A stretch of DNA of 28,862 nt from Chara braunii (GCA_003427395.1 BFEA01000060.1:2133317-2162178), one strand, 5' to 3'; shown: positions 19,246 to 28,862, numbered from the stretch's first letter. Translations and numbers: made by a program. Notes: generated by a model not told the origin, from the letters alone.

Positions 19246-21082
19246 TCGCGCCATGATGTTATCATTCGAGGACGCTGTCCGTGACATGAGGCAATGGTGG
19301 ATCGATAACAACAGAATCGAGGCCCCCAAAGCCAAGGTAGGCGAGAAGGATAAGGTCGTCGTTGCACACCAGAAGAAGTGGCATAACTTCTTAAGGGCCT
19401 CCATGGGGAAGGCATGCGACAGGGCGTTTGTGAAGCAGACCCTCGAGAATGAGTACAGTAAGGATTGGAGTAATAAACTTCGGGGCTACATGAACCTCGC
19501 CATATCCACCGACGAAGTGTGGTCACTGGTCGAGAGGTTCTTTGGGATGTTCAACGAAGGAAAGCTGCCAGTTGGCAATAGCAAAATCCCGCTTAACATG
19601 TCGGGGAGGATGGAGGGGCGCCTGCCAGGCCCGTACACCAACGAGACCAAGGGACAAAGAACACTGTACCATTGTATATATGCAAGAGATGGTACCAAAG
19701 GCTCCACCGTGTCGCTGAAGGATCTATGTCCTCCCTACTTCAAAAATTTCAGGGATGTGACATGTCGTGAGAGGGAAGTTGTGCTGCTCCTGCTCATGAA
19801 GGGGAAAGTGGTCGCAACGAACGTCAAGGTCACGCCTCCAAGAGTGAACAACGAGTGCCTCCTCCGCATTATGCGCAAGGAGCGGTACATGGTTTGTATG
19901 TTCAACTACGTTCTGTTCCGCACCGAGGGAAGGGCCGATGATGAATGAAACGATGACTTCTTCATGCTGTACAAGGACCTCGAAGACAGGTATGGACCAA
20001 ACGGTCTGTGCGCAGCTGAATGGGAGAAGAAACTGGACAAGCTGCATGCTAACAAAGTGAAGACGGTCCCTCAAATGCTTGGAGGAGTGGAGGAGGCAAG
20101 CCAAGGTGCGGGCTTGGGGCCTACGGCGACAATGTATAAGGAGGCTCCGTTTCACTTTAAGATGTTCATATACAATGCGATCGATAAGCTCGATTTGCTT
20201 CGGGCCGAGGTGAAACGGATTGCCTCCAGCGCACGACATATTGTGTGGGACAAACTTGGCACACAAACGACATTGCTACCTGTGTGCATGCCATCAAAGG
20301 AAGTGCTGGCAGCGCCAGAAGACATCGTCACATCAGCGCAAAAAATAACATGCAAGGCCGCCATCGTGGACATCTCATCCTCGAACTTCAGCACTGCGTG
20401 GACCTCTCAGGAATTTGATGCGCTGCACGCATTGATAACCAAGTGTTGTGGCCAGAATTGAGTCCTTATCTTCTTCGCACCGCAGAAGGTGTAAACCGAT
20501 GTTCTGCGTCACTTGTTCCGCTGGGAGGATGTCAAACTCATCCCCGGAACCTGGAAACGAGTGGACAGACCACCGAACGACATCACACGGTATGGCAATG
20601 TCGTGACGACGAGTCGAGACATGATGGTCATTGCCCTGCACGTCGAGGGAGGGGATCTAAAAAAAGTCACTGCCAAACCCCAGCTTCTCAATGACCTCAC
20701 AAACGTGCATGTTATAGAGGAGAAGTTCGGGAAGTGTCAAGGGAAACACGGTGACATAGAGGGTGATGAAAGTGTGGTGTATTCCATCTGGGAGCAAGAG
20801 CCTGAAAAGTTGCGTTCGTTGTGCAGGTCATTCGTCAGGGAGGCGGAAGGTGTGCTTTTGCTGGGTAGGGCGCACGCGGGTCTTGTGTGGGAGTTCTTAC
20901 AGGCAGGTAATAATGTCATTGCCTGCGCCGAGTCGGCAAACGACATTGCATACTTGACAAAGTTCATCGATATACTTGTCAAGGACGACAGATTCGCATA
21001 CCATGTTAAGAAGCCGCGTTGCAAACATCGCACCAACAGGGACATGTTCCACAAATTGGGACCTACGAGACATAAGGTGTGA
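19246..21082 (+). pseudogene. methyltransferase-like segment following the ParB-like domain
   Basis: Frame 2 is continuous from about 19205 to 21082 apart from TGA 19946, TGA 20459 and TAA 20492. The first part (MMLSFEDAVRDMRQWW onward, about 370 codons) is an unrecognised, probably helical region. Then KAAIVDISSSNFSTAW, followed by LITKCCGQN-stop-VLIFFAPQK, has the spacing of motif IV plus the next strand of beta-class DNA methylases (ADPPY then a V-x-I-F strand), but DPPY is replaced by DISS. Further on, LLGRAHAGLVWEFLQAGNNV and IACAES follow the pattern of the C-terminal AdoMet motif I (G-S-G-T-T-x2-A-A-x3-G-R-x2-I-G-I-E). ParB domain first and methylase second is the known COG1475-COG0863 order. 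The altered motif IV suggests an inactive or diverged enzyme even before decay. Confidence 0.4.
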
Positions 21083-22496
21083 GAATACCTATTCCGTGAT
21101 GCGCCGCGGACAACTTGACGGGAATTATATATACAGGAAAGCAAAGACGACAGAGGTCCTGAAACATTATCACGGTGCTCTTACTGGCGCCTTTGATACT
21201 TTCGTTACTCGATGCGAGATCCTCAAGTTCGATCTTCGCAAAGACCAACTGACGTCCAAGGACTATGCAGAGCTCGCGAAATCGGGTGACGGCTTTAACC
21301 CCATCGACAGCGAGGAAGACTCTTCCGAGTCCGACCTCGAATTGGGCGATGACACAGGTGTTGAAGGTCCGGGCGGTGGCATGGTGCGGTCACACGATGA
21401 AGAGACCGTTCATTCGCATGAAAGGTCCATCCAGGTGGCCGCCCACAGTATTGCCTCGATGGTGGCCCCCATGGAGGCTACTGATTTGCTCGACAAGGGA
21501 ATATGCGGTGGCAATGAGGAAGATGACATTAATATACCAGGCGAGGCCTCGAAGCTCGCACCAGGCGATCCAATTCCTCCCGACTACTGTGCTGACGAGA
21601 CGACTATTCATTTCTTGGAGGGCAAACAAGCCCGCACTAGTGAGGACGAGTGGGGCCATGACATCATATGGCATGAGGGCATTTTAGAGCTGTGTATCCA
21701 AGATGGGGAGTGGAAGATGGCGGTGAAATACAGAAGCGGATGATAGACGTTTTGCCGAATGTCAAAGGACACTTGGTTGAAAACAACGGAGCTCGCTATT
21801 CTATATCACGTGCATGTCGAGAATCCGGGGCAGACCGAGGCCGTCGTCAAAGCCGAGGCCAAAGAATTGTTTCATGTCTTGCGAGACAAGCGCCAATTGG
21901 AGTACAGCTGGAAATTTTATGCCCTGCGCACGAGTCCCTCACGCGGGTCAATCGACTAGAAGGTCAATCAAACCGCCGAAACCATGGAGGAGAGCGGCTC
22001 TCAGGATTTCGTGCCTTTGTCTGCACCGGACCTCCTTCCCATGCAGGCAGGCCAAATGGAAGATGATGGGGCTCCTGTTGCCAAGGCTCAAGAGGCTGAC
22101 ATGACGTCTATGCCGCGAATATCGGTAAAAGCCATCTTCGTCGCCACGGCGGAACCCTCCGAACGCATGGATGTGTCAAACGCATTGCCGTAGGATGCAT
22201 GTGCCACGTATGGGAATTTATTGATGACATATACCGTATTAGAAAGGAGATCCGAGATGGAGTCGGAGTCAGGTGTTGGCTTGAGCGTGGCGGACAGTCA
22301 GTTGCGACTGGAGTTATGCACTGGCAAAGGTGATCTACAATCAGCGCTGACACCACAGGGAGGGGCCGGTGGGGATGGTGGGAAGGGAGGGGATGTATAG
22401 GGAATCCTCCATTCTCGCAATCTTGAGACCTTAACCGCTGATTTTGATGAAGAGGGTGAGGAAGGAAAGGACGTGGTCAATACCAGGGGAGTGTAA
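21083..22496 (+). pseudogene. acidic C-terminal tail of the ParB-methylase-like gene
   Basis: The reading shifts by one base near 21075 into frame 0 (ENTYSVMRRGQLDGNYIYRK) and stays in that frame to TAA 22494. It is cut by TGA 21741, TAG 21744, TAG 21957, TAG 22191 and TAG near 22401. The first 75 codons look folded (LKHYHGALTGAFDTFVTRCE). The rest is acidic and disordered (DSEEDSSESDLELGDD; later DEEGEEGKDVV). Constant frame across five stops implies a single ancestral exon decayed by substitutions. Function unknown. Confidence 0.5.
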
Positions 22497-22672
22497 AATG
22501 ATAAGTGAGGCGGGAGGGGTGCAATGGAGGGGGATAATTCAGCGATATGATTACAATGTTATTCTTTGCTTCGTTGAACGAAATCATACAACTGGCTCGT
22601 TTCTTTTTTGTTTAAAATGGAACTAGACGTTGTCTTCGTAGGCACTACGTCTACATCATTTTTCTTTTATGT

Positions 22673-22679
<7 letters not shown>

Positions 22680-22704
<25 letters not shown>
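22680..22704. repeat. (AT)12 microsatellite
   Basis: Pure AT dinucleotide run of about 25 bp, preceded by GTACACAC. Confidence 0.95.
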
Positions 22705-22799
22705 TTCTCAACATTACGTTCGACCTAAGAAGTTTAGATTACTTGCCATTTTCGACGTGCTGTACAAAATTGTGTTGGGAGCGTGAGTATGGTATTGTA

Positions 22800-22802
<3 letters not shown>

Positions 22803-22840
<38 letters not shown>
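22803..22840. repeat. (TC)19 microsatellite
   Basis: Pure TC dinucleotide run of about 38 bp. It produces a poly Ser-Leu (plus) or Arg-Glu (minus) artefact frame. Confidence 0.95.
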
Positions 22841-22841
<1 letters not shown>

Positions 22842-23034
22842 ACTTGGATGTGTGTATGCGAACGTGTTCAATGAGGGTGACCAAGGTGCGAGGAGTGAAT
22901 GATTGATTGCATACGTAAATATCATCCATGCAAGTAAAAGATTAGAGAAACATTGAAAACATATTTTGCATGCATCAGCTCCCACAAAGCGTTTGGCGAT
23001 GCACTCACCATCCTTCCCACACCCGCCCGTGTGA

Positions 23035-23901
23035 ATGTCGTCTTCCTCATGTTTGTGGTGTGCAGTGCAAATGACAACAATTGATACAAGGTTGTGCAAA
23101 AGAGGATGGACAATGCATCTTGCAACTTTGTCTTTATCAGAGAGGGAGATGGCAGCACCGTCGCATATCATCCGCAAATACGAAAATAGATATCCCATAG
23201 CCAGCACACACGACGTATACATGAACGAGGTGTTGCAACTCACTCGCAACAATTTCCTTTTACTGGCTGGCGAACGACAGTAGTTAAACAACAACGTCAT
23301 CAACTTCTACCTCAATCTCGTAGCATTGGACAACTGGTGTAGAATACAACATGTAGAATACGACGCAGAGAATGAGATAGTTATTAGAGAAGGAAAATGT
23401 CGCATTCCTAGAGTATCGGTGTTAAATTCATTTTTGTTCGTCAAACTTTTCGACAATGAAATGAGATATAGAGGCCGAGAGGTAGAACGCTGGTGCCAAG
23501 ACGTAATTATAAGTGACATGGACTTGATTATTGCTCCTTTCCATATCGCACACAAAAACCATTGAACCCTTGTCGTGGCTGACTTAAGGAGGAGAAAATT
23601 CAAATTTTACGACTCCCTCGACTCAGACATGGAGTTGGCGAGAAAAGTGACCGGCGAGTTTGCAAAGTTTATATTCGAAAGATCGAAATCGCAAGGCAAA
23701 GAAGTGGACACGAAACCATTCAATCACATATGTAATGTAGACGGCATTCCGAAGCAACGTGACACGAATGAATGTGGGGTCTTTGTGCTCACGTACGCAT
23801 CACTTTTGGCACGGGGCCAACTTCCACCTTTCTTTTTCACTGTTGATGACATGTTCGTGATACGTCGTCGAATGGTTTTGGACACAGTGGCTCGTGAGTA
23901 G
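23035..23901 (+). pseudogene. Ulp1/SENP-type (C48) cysteine protease, two stop codons
   Basis: A single frame gives the C48 fold. LTRNNFLLLAGERQ-stop-LNNNVINFYLNL is the W-L-N-D-x-V-I-N-F-Y entry, with its Trp replaced by TAG at 23281. Next come APFHIAHKNH-stop-TLVVADL, with the catalytic His at 23560 and the following conserved Trp replaced by TGA at 23563, and KFKFYDSL with the catalytic Asp at 23611. PKQRDTNECGVFVLTYA follows, with the oxyanion Gln at 23755 and the nucleophile Cys at 23773. All four catalytic residues remain. The frame ends at TAG 23899. Ulp1 enzymes cleave SUMO; plant transposons, notably some MULEs, often carry Ulp1 genes. It lies downstream of the ParB-methylase-like gene on the same strand and may belong to the same mobile unit. 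The true start is not defined, since a TGA precedes 23035. Confidence 0.85.
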
Positions 23902-24042
23902 TGTGTATGTGATATTCTAAAGTATGATTGGGGGACGGGCGGATGTAGTTGCCACAAGATGGTTTGTGACAAAAACAATGTATGTAAGGTGTCAAATATT
24001 CCTCGATGCGTTGTGTCACTTGACCCTTGCAATTTACCACAT

Positions 24043-24177
24043 ATCCCTTACCCTTTACCCCTTACACCTCACCCCTTACACCTTACCCCTTACACCGACC
24101 CCCGTGCACCTTACACCTTACCCCGTACACCTTGCCCCTTACCCTTTACCCCTTTCCCCTTACCCCTTACCCCAAAA
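24043..24177. repeat. CCCCTTA-type telomere-like short repeats
   Basis: Degenerate repeats of CCCCTTA, CCCTTTA and CACCTTA with occasional CGTACAC and GTGCACC variants cover about 135 bp. On the other strand they read TAAGGGG and TAAGGTG, capable of G-quadruplexes. They end TTACCCCTTACCCC, which also occurs (as its complement) inside the GC-rich array. They differ from the plant TTTAGGG telomere unit. Confidence 0.85.
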
Positions 24178-26099
24178 CCTCGATTTTTAATGGTTTTTGC
24201 ACCTGATTCATCTCAAAAATAACAATTTCAATTTCATTGAAAAAATATAAAACGTCCGTTTTGACGAAATCGATGTTAGTTGTGGTTCGTTCGAGGTAAG
24301 GGCGTCAGTGTTGGGGGGGGGGGGTTAAAGCAGTGTTATGCATGCAGGGATCTGTGGTTCTAAGCTAGTAAAATAGGTAGGAATATTATAAAGGTCGAGA
24401 AGAGGTAGTGGAGGTTACGAGGTAGTGGAATGCAAGGTGCATGATTTCTCCTCTTTTTATTTCTTCGGGCTTGGGATTAGTTTTCAGGGGACAAGTGGTT
24501 CTACTCGTTCTTTGGGAGAGAGGAGAGGGGAGAGTAAGCAAGGGATGGAGAGGGTGTGAGAGAGTGCGGGAGGGCGTGAGGGCGAGGTGAGTGGAGCGGG
24601 GGAGGGGGTAGTGCGAGTGGGTGGGAGAAAAGGAGACAGGGAGAGGGAAGAGAGGGGAGAGAGAGAGAGAAATAAATATTGTGAGACCTTAAGAGAGAAG
24701 GAACAAGGTGAGAGAGGAAGAGATCGTCATGGTTGTTATTATCATATATCGAGGACAGGTGTGTGGTTGCACAGTGATAGTGTATGAGATGGAGGAGTTT
24801 CGTGATTATGCATTTGATAGAGAATTCGAGTTTGTGACAATGGTTACCCAACGTTCGATTCGCCATTACGAGGTGGATGCGCGTGGTGAGCTGGTGTTGC
24901 ATATAGTGGCTGGTCTGGGGTATGGGGGGAGGAGTTGAGCGACGTTACAGTTTTTGTTACCAAGATGCATGAAGATGTTCCGGATGCGCACGTGGGTGGG
25001 GGGGGAAGATATTGTGGATAAAATTGTTTGTATGTTGTTATCGACGGTGGTGGCTGAACATGATGGTCAAATGGTGCCTTTTGCTAAGTCGGGTGCAGTG
25101 CTTGCTCCGCCATTGGTGGAAAGGCGTTATATGCACGGGAAACTCACATTGGATATGTGATCATGGGGTGAATACGAGAGATTGGTGGGATTTTGGGTGG
25201 GGGGTTACCGAGATGACATTCCGAGTTCAGTTAGATTTGAGAATATAACCGGTTAGTGTGGTTAGTGGGGTTGAAGCTATCGTGTTGGTGGCTGGTGGTG
25301 GTTAGCCGTGTGTTGCGAATTGTGGAAGAAGAAGGCGTGGTACATGGCATGGAGTGCGACAGGGGTATTGTGGGGTCGGGATTCTTGCTCGTATTCATTT
25401 GGGTCTGTTATTCGTTAGTGAGTACATGTGTGGGGTGGGATGTGGGGATACTTGAGGTTTTTAGATTCTGGTGTGAGTAGTGTATAAATAAATGTTTAAC
25501 AATGATTTTCTATAGCAGGTCAACCTATTTGGTGTTTGTGGGGGGGAAGAGAAAGAGAGAGAGAGCGCAAGTGTGTTCGTTGTATCCGACTGACTCTATT
25601 AGGTTGATGTTTTTCCAGAGGGTGTATGGAGAGATAGAGGAGAGAGATGGAGAGAGGAAGAAAGATTCTAGGCCTGTTTTTGGTCTCATAAAAAAGATTG
25701 TTGGACTTACCTTTACTTCTTCCAGGGTTTGTATTATCACAATCTACCTCTCGTGTGTGTTGTTTATTTTTTAGGATAAGTGTGATGATAGTTGGAACGT
25801 GGTCGATCAACTCTCTTACAGTTTTTCATCAGGAGGTATAAAAATGTGTCATGGTTGGATGCCGAAGGTTTTTATCGATGAGGCATGCGTTTCACTAAAA
25901 TTGTTGATGCATCTATTATTTTGTGCGTGCATAGTTATAAAGTATATACGAGTTTTAGGTTGTGAAAAAAAGAAACTTCGTGGATTTTTGGCGTCGGGTG
26001 ACTATGCGAGCGTATCGATGCTGAAGAATTATATAGTATTTTTTCAATCTTGCGGTGGTATGCGGCCCATTGTGCATGACGAATGATTTTGAATGATCG
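24178..26099. other. no gene recognised; G-run and purine-rich tracts
   Basis: About 1.9 kb without a supported gene. A 12-G run lies at 24313-24324. Plus-strand GA-rich DNA fills about 24510-24725, and shorter purine-rich tracts occur near 25545 and 25625-25670. GT-rich DNA covers about 24880-25460. A 95-codon frame at 25799-26086 has no recognisable pattern and is not called. Confidence 0.5.
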
Positions 26100-27640
26100 A
26101 TCAATTCATCTGCCATTTTTGTGAACTCTTATGCTGATTTGAAATTGCGCGAGTTTTATCATTCATAGAAAGGACATGGTCCTTGTCAACTGTCGATGCT
26201 ATGCTTAACTCCAAATCATCATCATGAGTATGACTAGCGTCATTGACTATTGGAACGAAGTGCGATTACTGTTTTGCACAAAATAAGAACTAGGAGGCGT
26301 AGGCATATGACATGGTATGTAAAACGGACGACCAGGGATATCATAATCTAGAATGTGTAACAGACTCGTACTGAAGTCATTTAAAAATGAGTGGCAATGT
26401 TATCCTGCTTTGGGAGTTCAGTAACAAAGGGATTGTTATTACTCGCAGAGGAAGCTGAGCGAAAATCTAGACATAAGGGATCTTCAAAACGGGAACATCC
26501 GCAACATTCTAAGAGATCCTTTATACAGCAGGGGGACATAGAATGTGGTTTCTGGCGATGGGTATAATGTATATTTTTGTATCTCTTTATCTTTTCACGT
26601 CTTGTTACATAATGGATTTGGTGCCATGGGCATACAGGTTAAAGTACTAGGTGCCTGTATTTTTATACAAAGATAAAAGATAAATAACAAATTTAAAATA
26701 TAGCGCATAGTTACGCATACCCCAGAGGATCATGATCTAGAGTATTCGAACTGATGATGTTTAAACCTGCATCGTCGAGTTAAGTTGGTTTATGAATGTT
26801 CATCAATCGATAGTCCTAGTAGCTCTGTCATAGGAAGTTGAAATGAGATTAGTTACTCGGCAACACAAGCGGCAACCAGGAGATCCTTTGTATATCCAGG
26901 AAATGACGATTTGCGGGTTGTGATTCTTATACTAGAGAATAATTTTTGGTACGTTCTTTCTTTCCCCGCCTTAGGTCGTGTGTACCAAGTTTAACAGTCT
27001 GGTTCTATACGCAAGGACCAAGATCACCAAGTACCTATATTTTAGCTAGAGGGATTTTCCTTTGTTATGCATTCCTTATATAGTCAAGGGGTTTTGAGTA
27101 TAGATGCATACTAGTTATAGTGTGATCATAAATTCAGAAGTAGAAGGGGGAGCAATAAGTCTTTCTAAGCACCAGTTTACAAGATATGCTCATACAGGAT
27201 CTTTCACAATTTTTTTCGTATATCCATCAACACATTTTTTCTTGCTTTCATACGTACCATAGAAGCGCAACCTATTCAGTAAATTGTATTATATGATTTG
27301 TTAAGGTATATCGGGTCAAATTTTTGTCTTAAGCTTAGAGAAAACTTTTCTTTAGGAATAGTATAGTTGATAGATCAACTCGTAGGTCGCACAAAAGGCC
27401 AGATCACCCACAACTAGACCTGATTCTTGGCAGATCCCTACAATATCAACAATGAAATTTACAGAGATCGTGGGTTGGTTTGAGAAAGGGCGAAAACGGT
27501 TGCAGTGCGTGATGGAGGTAGTGGGAGTGGATGGTGGCGATTATCGTAGCAAGGGGTGTTTTATAGAGCATTGGTTAGGATGATTATGTTCATTCCCAGA
27601 TTAGTGATTGTATTCCCTGTAGTTTACATCAGGTATTATG
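26100..27640. other. AT-rich, gene-free; possible diverged repeat
   Basis: No long open frame on either strand over 1.5 kb. Two parts look distantly similar at an offset of about 370-390 bp. TCATAATCTAGA near 26340 resembles TCATGATCTAGA near 26730. AGATCCTTTATAC near 26513 resembles AGATCCTTTGTAT at 26881. GTACTAGGTGCCTGTATTTT near 26644 resembles GTACCTATATTTT near 27031. I judged this by eye only. Confidence 0.35.
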
Positions 27641-28078
27641 AATCCTCTTATTCCCTCCTCAGTGGTTCATCCTCCCCACATATAGTTTTATTTATGTCCC
27701 TTAGCTCTTCTGTTCCCTACAAAAGTCCCCTTCCCTCGTTTTCCTTCTCCCACCTTTCGTTACAGAACTCAATGCTCCCCATTATGTGTGTTGTAGTATC
27801 CTTCCCCCGACCTTCCAATTCCAATTACTCGTTCAGCTTATTATAAAAACTTATCTTTACCTTAAATCCTCTTATTCCCTCTTCAGTGGTCCATCCTCCC
27901 CACATATAGTTTCATTTATGTCCCTTAGCTATTTTGTTCCCTACAACAGTCCCCCTCCCTTGTGTTCCTCCTCCCACCTTTCGTAAGAGAACTCAATGCT
28001 CCCCATTATATGTGTTGTAGTATCCTTCCCCCGACCTTCCAATTCCAATTACTCGTTCTACTTATTATACAAACTTCT
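27641..28078. repeat. tandem duplication, period 224 bp
   Basis: Copy 1 (27641-27864) and copy 2 (27865 to about 28078) both begin AATCCTCTTATTCCCTC and run in register through CATCCTCCCCACATATAG, TGTCCCTTAGCT, ACTCAATGCTCCCCATTAT and CTTCCCCCGACCTTCC, with few differences. It is pyrimidine-rich on the plus strand. The high similarity implies a recent event compared with the other repeats here. Confidence 0.93.
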
Positions 28079-28190
28079 ATTAATCTTATCACTGTGTCCC
28101 GATATTTACAGATCTTAATGACTCGTTCTACTTATTTTACAGACTGATGTTAATCCTATCTCAGTATACCCTGATCCCTGTGCTTCTTAG
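28051..28190. repeat. two-copy repeat, period 70 bp
   Basis: ACTCGTTCTACTTATT occurs at 28051 and again at 28121, each followed by a similar run (ACAAACTTCTATTAATCTTATC versus a copy with ACAGACTGATGTTAATCC) and a shared CC-GAT end. The first copy overlaps the end of the 224-bp duplication, so the 70-bp step is nested in it. Confidence 0.75.
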
Positions 28191-28537
28191 CAATTATTCA
28201 CAAATTGGATCTTCTTCGTTCTCCCCTTGATGTTGCCGTTCCTCCCCCTGTCTTTGCCCTTTTTGTGTGGCATCCCCACTCCCATCATCAGAGCAATGAG
28301 CACCCAGACTTTCAAAGCAGTTTCCCCACTTCCATTGGTCTGGTTGTTCCCAATTTCCACCACCCCAGGAAATCTACGTCAGGCTTTCACCATCATCTGC
28401 CACCCTCTCTTTCGCCTTTTGTTGACGTCCACCATTATGGCCACTTTCAGGTTTGCAATCGTTCATGCTCGTAGCGTTTGCATGGATCCCCTGAGTGCTC
28501 CCTTCAAAAGCCTTCCTCGCATGGCCTTCATTGCTCC
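28191..28537. other. no separate gene; possible LINE continuation
   Basis: Pyrimidine-rich on the plus strand. The minus frame that carries the zf-RVT motif continues through here with several stops but without motifs I can name. Plus-strand frames look like shadows. Confidence 0.35.
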
Positions 28538-28824
28538 CTAGAGTGCTCCCCTCACCACTTCCCCTGCATACGCTTGGCTTGGTTCCGATTGCTGACCAGT
28601 CAACAGTTGTCCTAGCATCATTGTTGAACGATGAGACCTGTGGATTGGTTGTAGGGGAACGACATCTCCCAATGTGGCCCACCATTCCCAAAATTCCTTC
28701 TGAGGAGTGCAGTCCAACCACAAGTGTGGTATAGTCTCATCTTCCGAATTGCACCATTTACAGTTTATGTCTGTAGCAGTACTATACTTTGCCATCCATT
28801 GGAAGGTCGGTACTGCCAGTTGCA

Positions 28825-28825
<1 letters not shown>
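28538..28825 (-). pseudogene. LINE zf-RVT zinc-binding fragment
   Basis: The minus strand reads INCKWCNSEDETIPHLWLDC, then FWEWWATLG. The spacing C-x2-C-x8-H-x4-C with ET before the His is the signature of the zf-RVT domain at the C-terminal end of plant LINE-type (non-LTR) polyproteins. The preceding RT would lie outside the window: on this strand the upstream side is the 36-nt homopolymer at the window end. TAG at 28538 closes the frame. It is a short remnant and not a functional gene. Confidence 0.7.

Positions 28826-28826
<1 letters not shown>

Positions 28827-28862
<36 letters not shown>
28827..28862. repeat. poly-T tract at window edge
   Basis: The window ends in 36 consecutive T (poly-A on the minus strand), directly upstream of the LINE fragment in its own orientation. 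A LINE tail would be downstream instead, so this is not that LINE's tail. An assembly edge or another inserted copy is likelier. Confidence 0.9.

Larger units (their letters stand above)
22497..23034. other. spacer with two microsatellites
   Basis: No coding pattern. It contains the AT and TC microsatellites listed separately and separates the acidic tail gene from the Ulp1 pseudogene on the same strand. Confidence 0.5.

Noticed and set aside
8660-23901. A nuclear genetic code with TGA or TAG reassigned, given many in-frame stops
   Set aside because: TAG, TGA and TAA all occur at positions that should be different residues, frameshifts are also present, and the protease and integrase carry missense changes. 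Pseudogene decay explains this better.
24043-24177. CRISPR-like array
   Set aside because: The units are 7-14 bp and contiguous with no unique spacers, so this is a simple telomere-like repeat.
25799-26086. 95-codon plus-strand frame
   Set aside because: No motif, no neighbour continuity and composition like the surrounding AT/GT-rich DNA.
28205-28541. Plus-strand frames of about 90-104 codons near the right end
   Set aside because: They lie opposite a LINE-like minus-strand region, are pyrimidine-driven and show no domain.

Overview
The window looks like intergenic, transposon-dominated nuclear DNA from a large eukaryotic genome, most likely a streptophyte plant or alga. A plant tRNA-Asp-type primer binding site, Ty3/gypsy gag-pol with a chloroplastida-like layout, a Ulp1 protease next to transposon-like genes, long dinucleotide microsatellites and a GC-rich minisatellite support this. 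My best guess is a charophyte such as Chara, but that rests on general resemblance only. I found no intact gene: every recognisable coding stretch carries in-frame stops or frameshifts. I saw no tRNA, rRNA, CRISPR or bacterial-type signals.

Layout. 1-2594: repeats and presumed LTR or leader sequence, including an Arg-type PBS-like site at 833. 2595-8660 (+): one Ty3/gypsy element in the order PBS, gag with CCHC knuckle, acidic post-gag reading frame, aspartic protease, reverse transcriptase, RNase H and integrase zinc domain. It stops before the integrase DDE core and has no 3' LTR. 10362-8660 (-): an unrecognised protein kept in a single frame but interrupted by five TGA and one TAG. 10363-14490: microsatellites, small duplications, purine-rich DNA and a hairpin. 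14491-14880 (-): a reverse transcriptase fragment, probably Penelope-like. 15005-17284: a striking GC-rich tandem array with a higher-order period near 302 bp, built from dyads that can form 12-bp hairpins.

17403-22496 (+): a decayed multi-domain gene beginning right after a strong 3' splice acceptor. It reads as an unrecognised N-terminal domain, an acidic linker, a ParB/sulfiredoxin-like domain (GQHTAEA box) and a region with the order and pattern of a beta-class DNA methyltransferase whose DPPY motif is replaced. The tail is acidic. ParB-plus-methylase fusions are known in bacteria and phages, so finding one in transposon-like eukaryotic DNA is the most interesting signal here. 23035-23901 (+): a Ulp1/SENP (C48) protease with all catalytic residues present but two conserved tryptophans turned into stops.

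23.9-28.86 kb: CCCCTTA-type telomere-like repeats, purine-rich and AT-rich DNA without genes, a clean 224-bp tandem duplication, and a LINE zf-RVT fragment on the minus strand. The window begins in poly-A and ends in poly-T. Several damaged key codons in different elements are G-to-A or C-to-T changes (TGG to TAG or TGA, DTG to DTD, Cys to Tyr), which suggests cytosine-deamination decay of methylated transposons.
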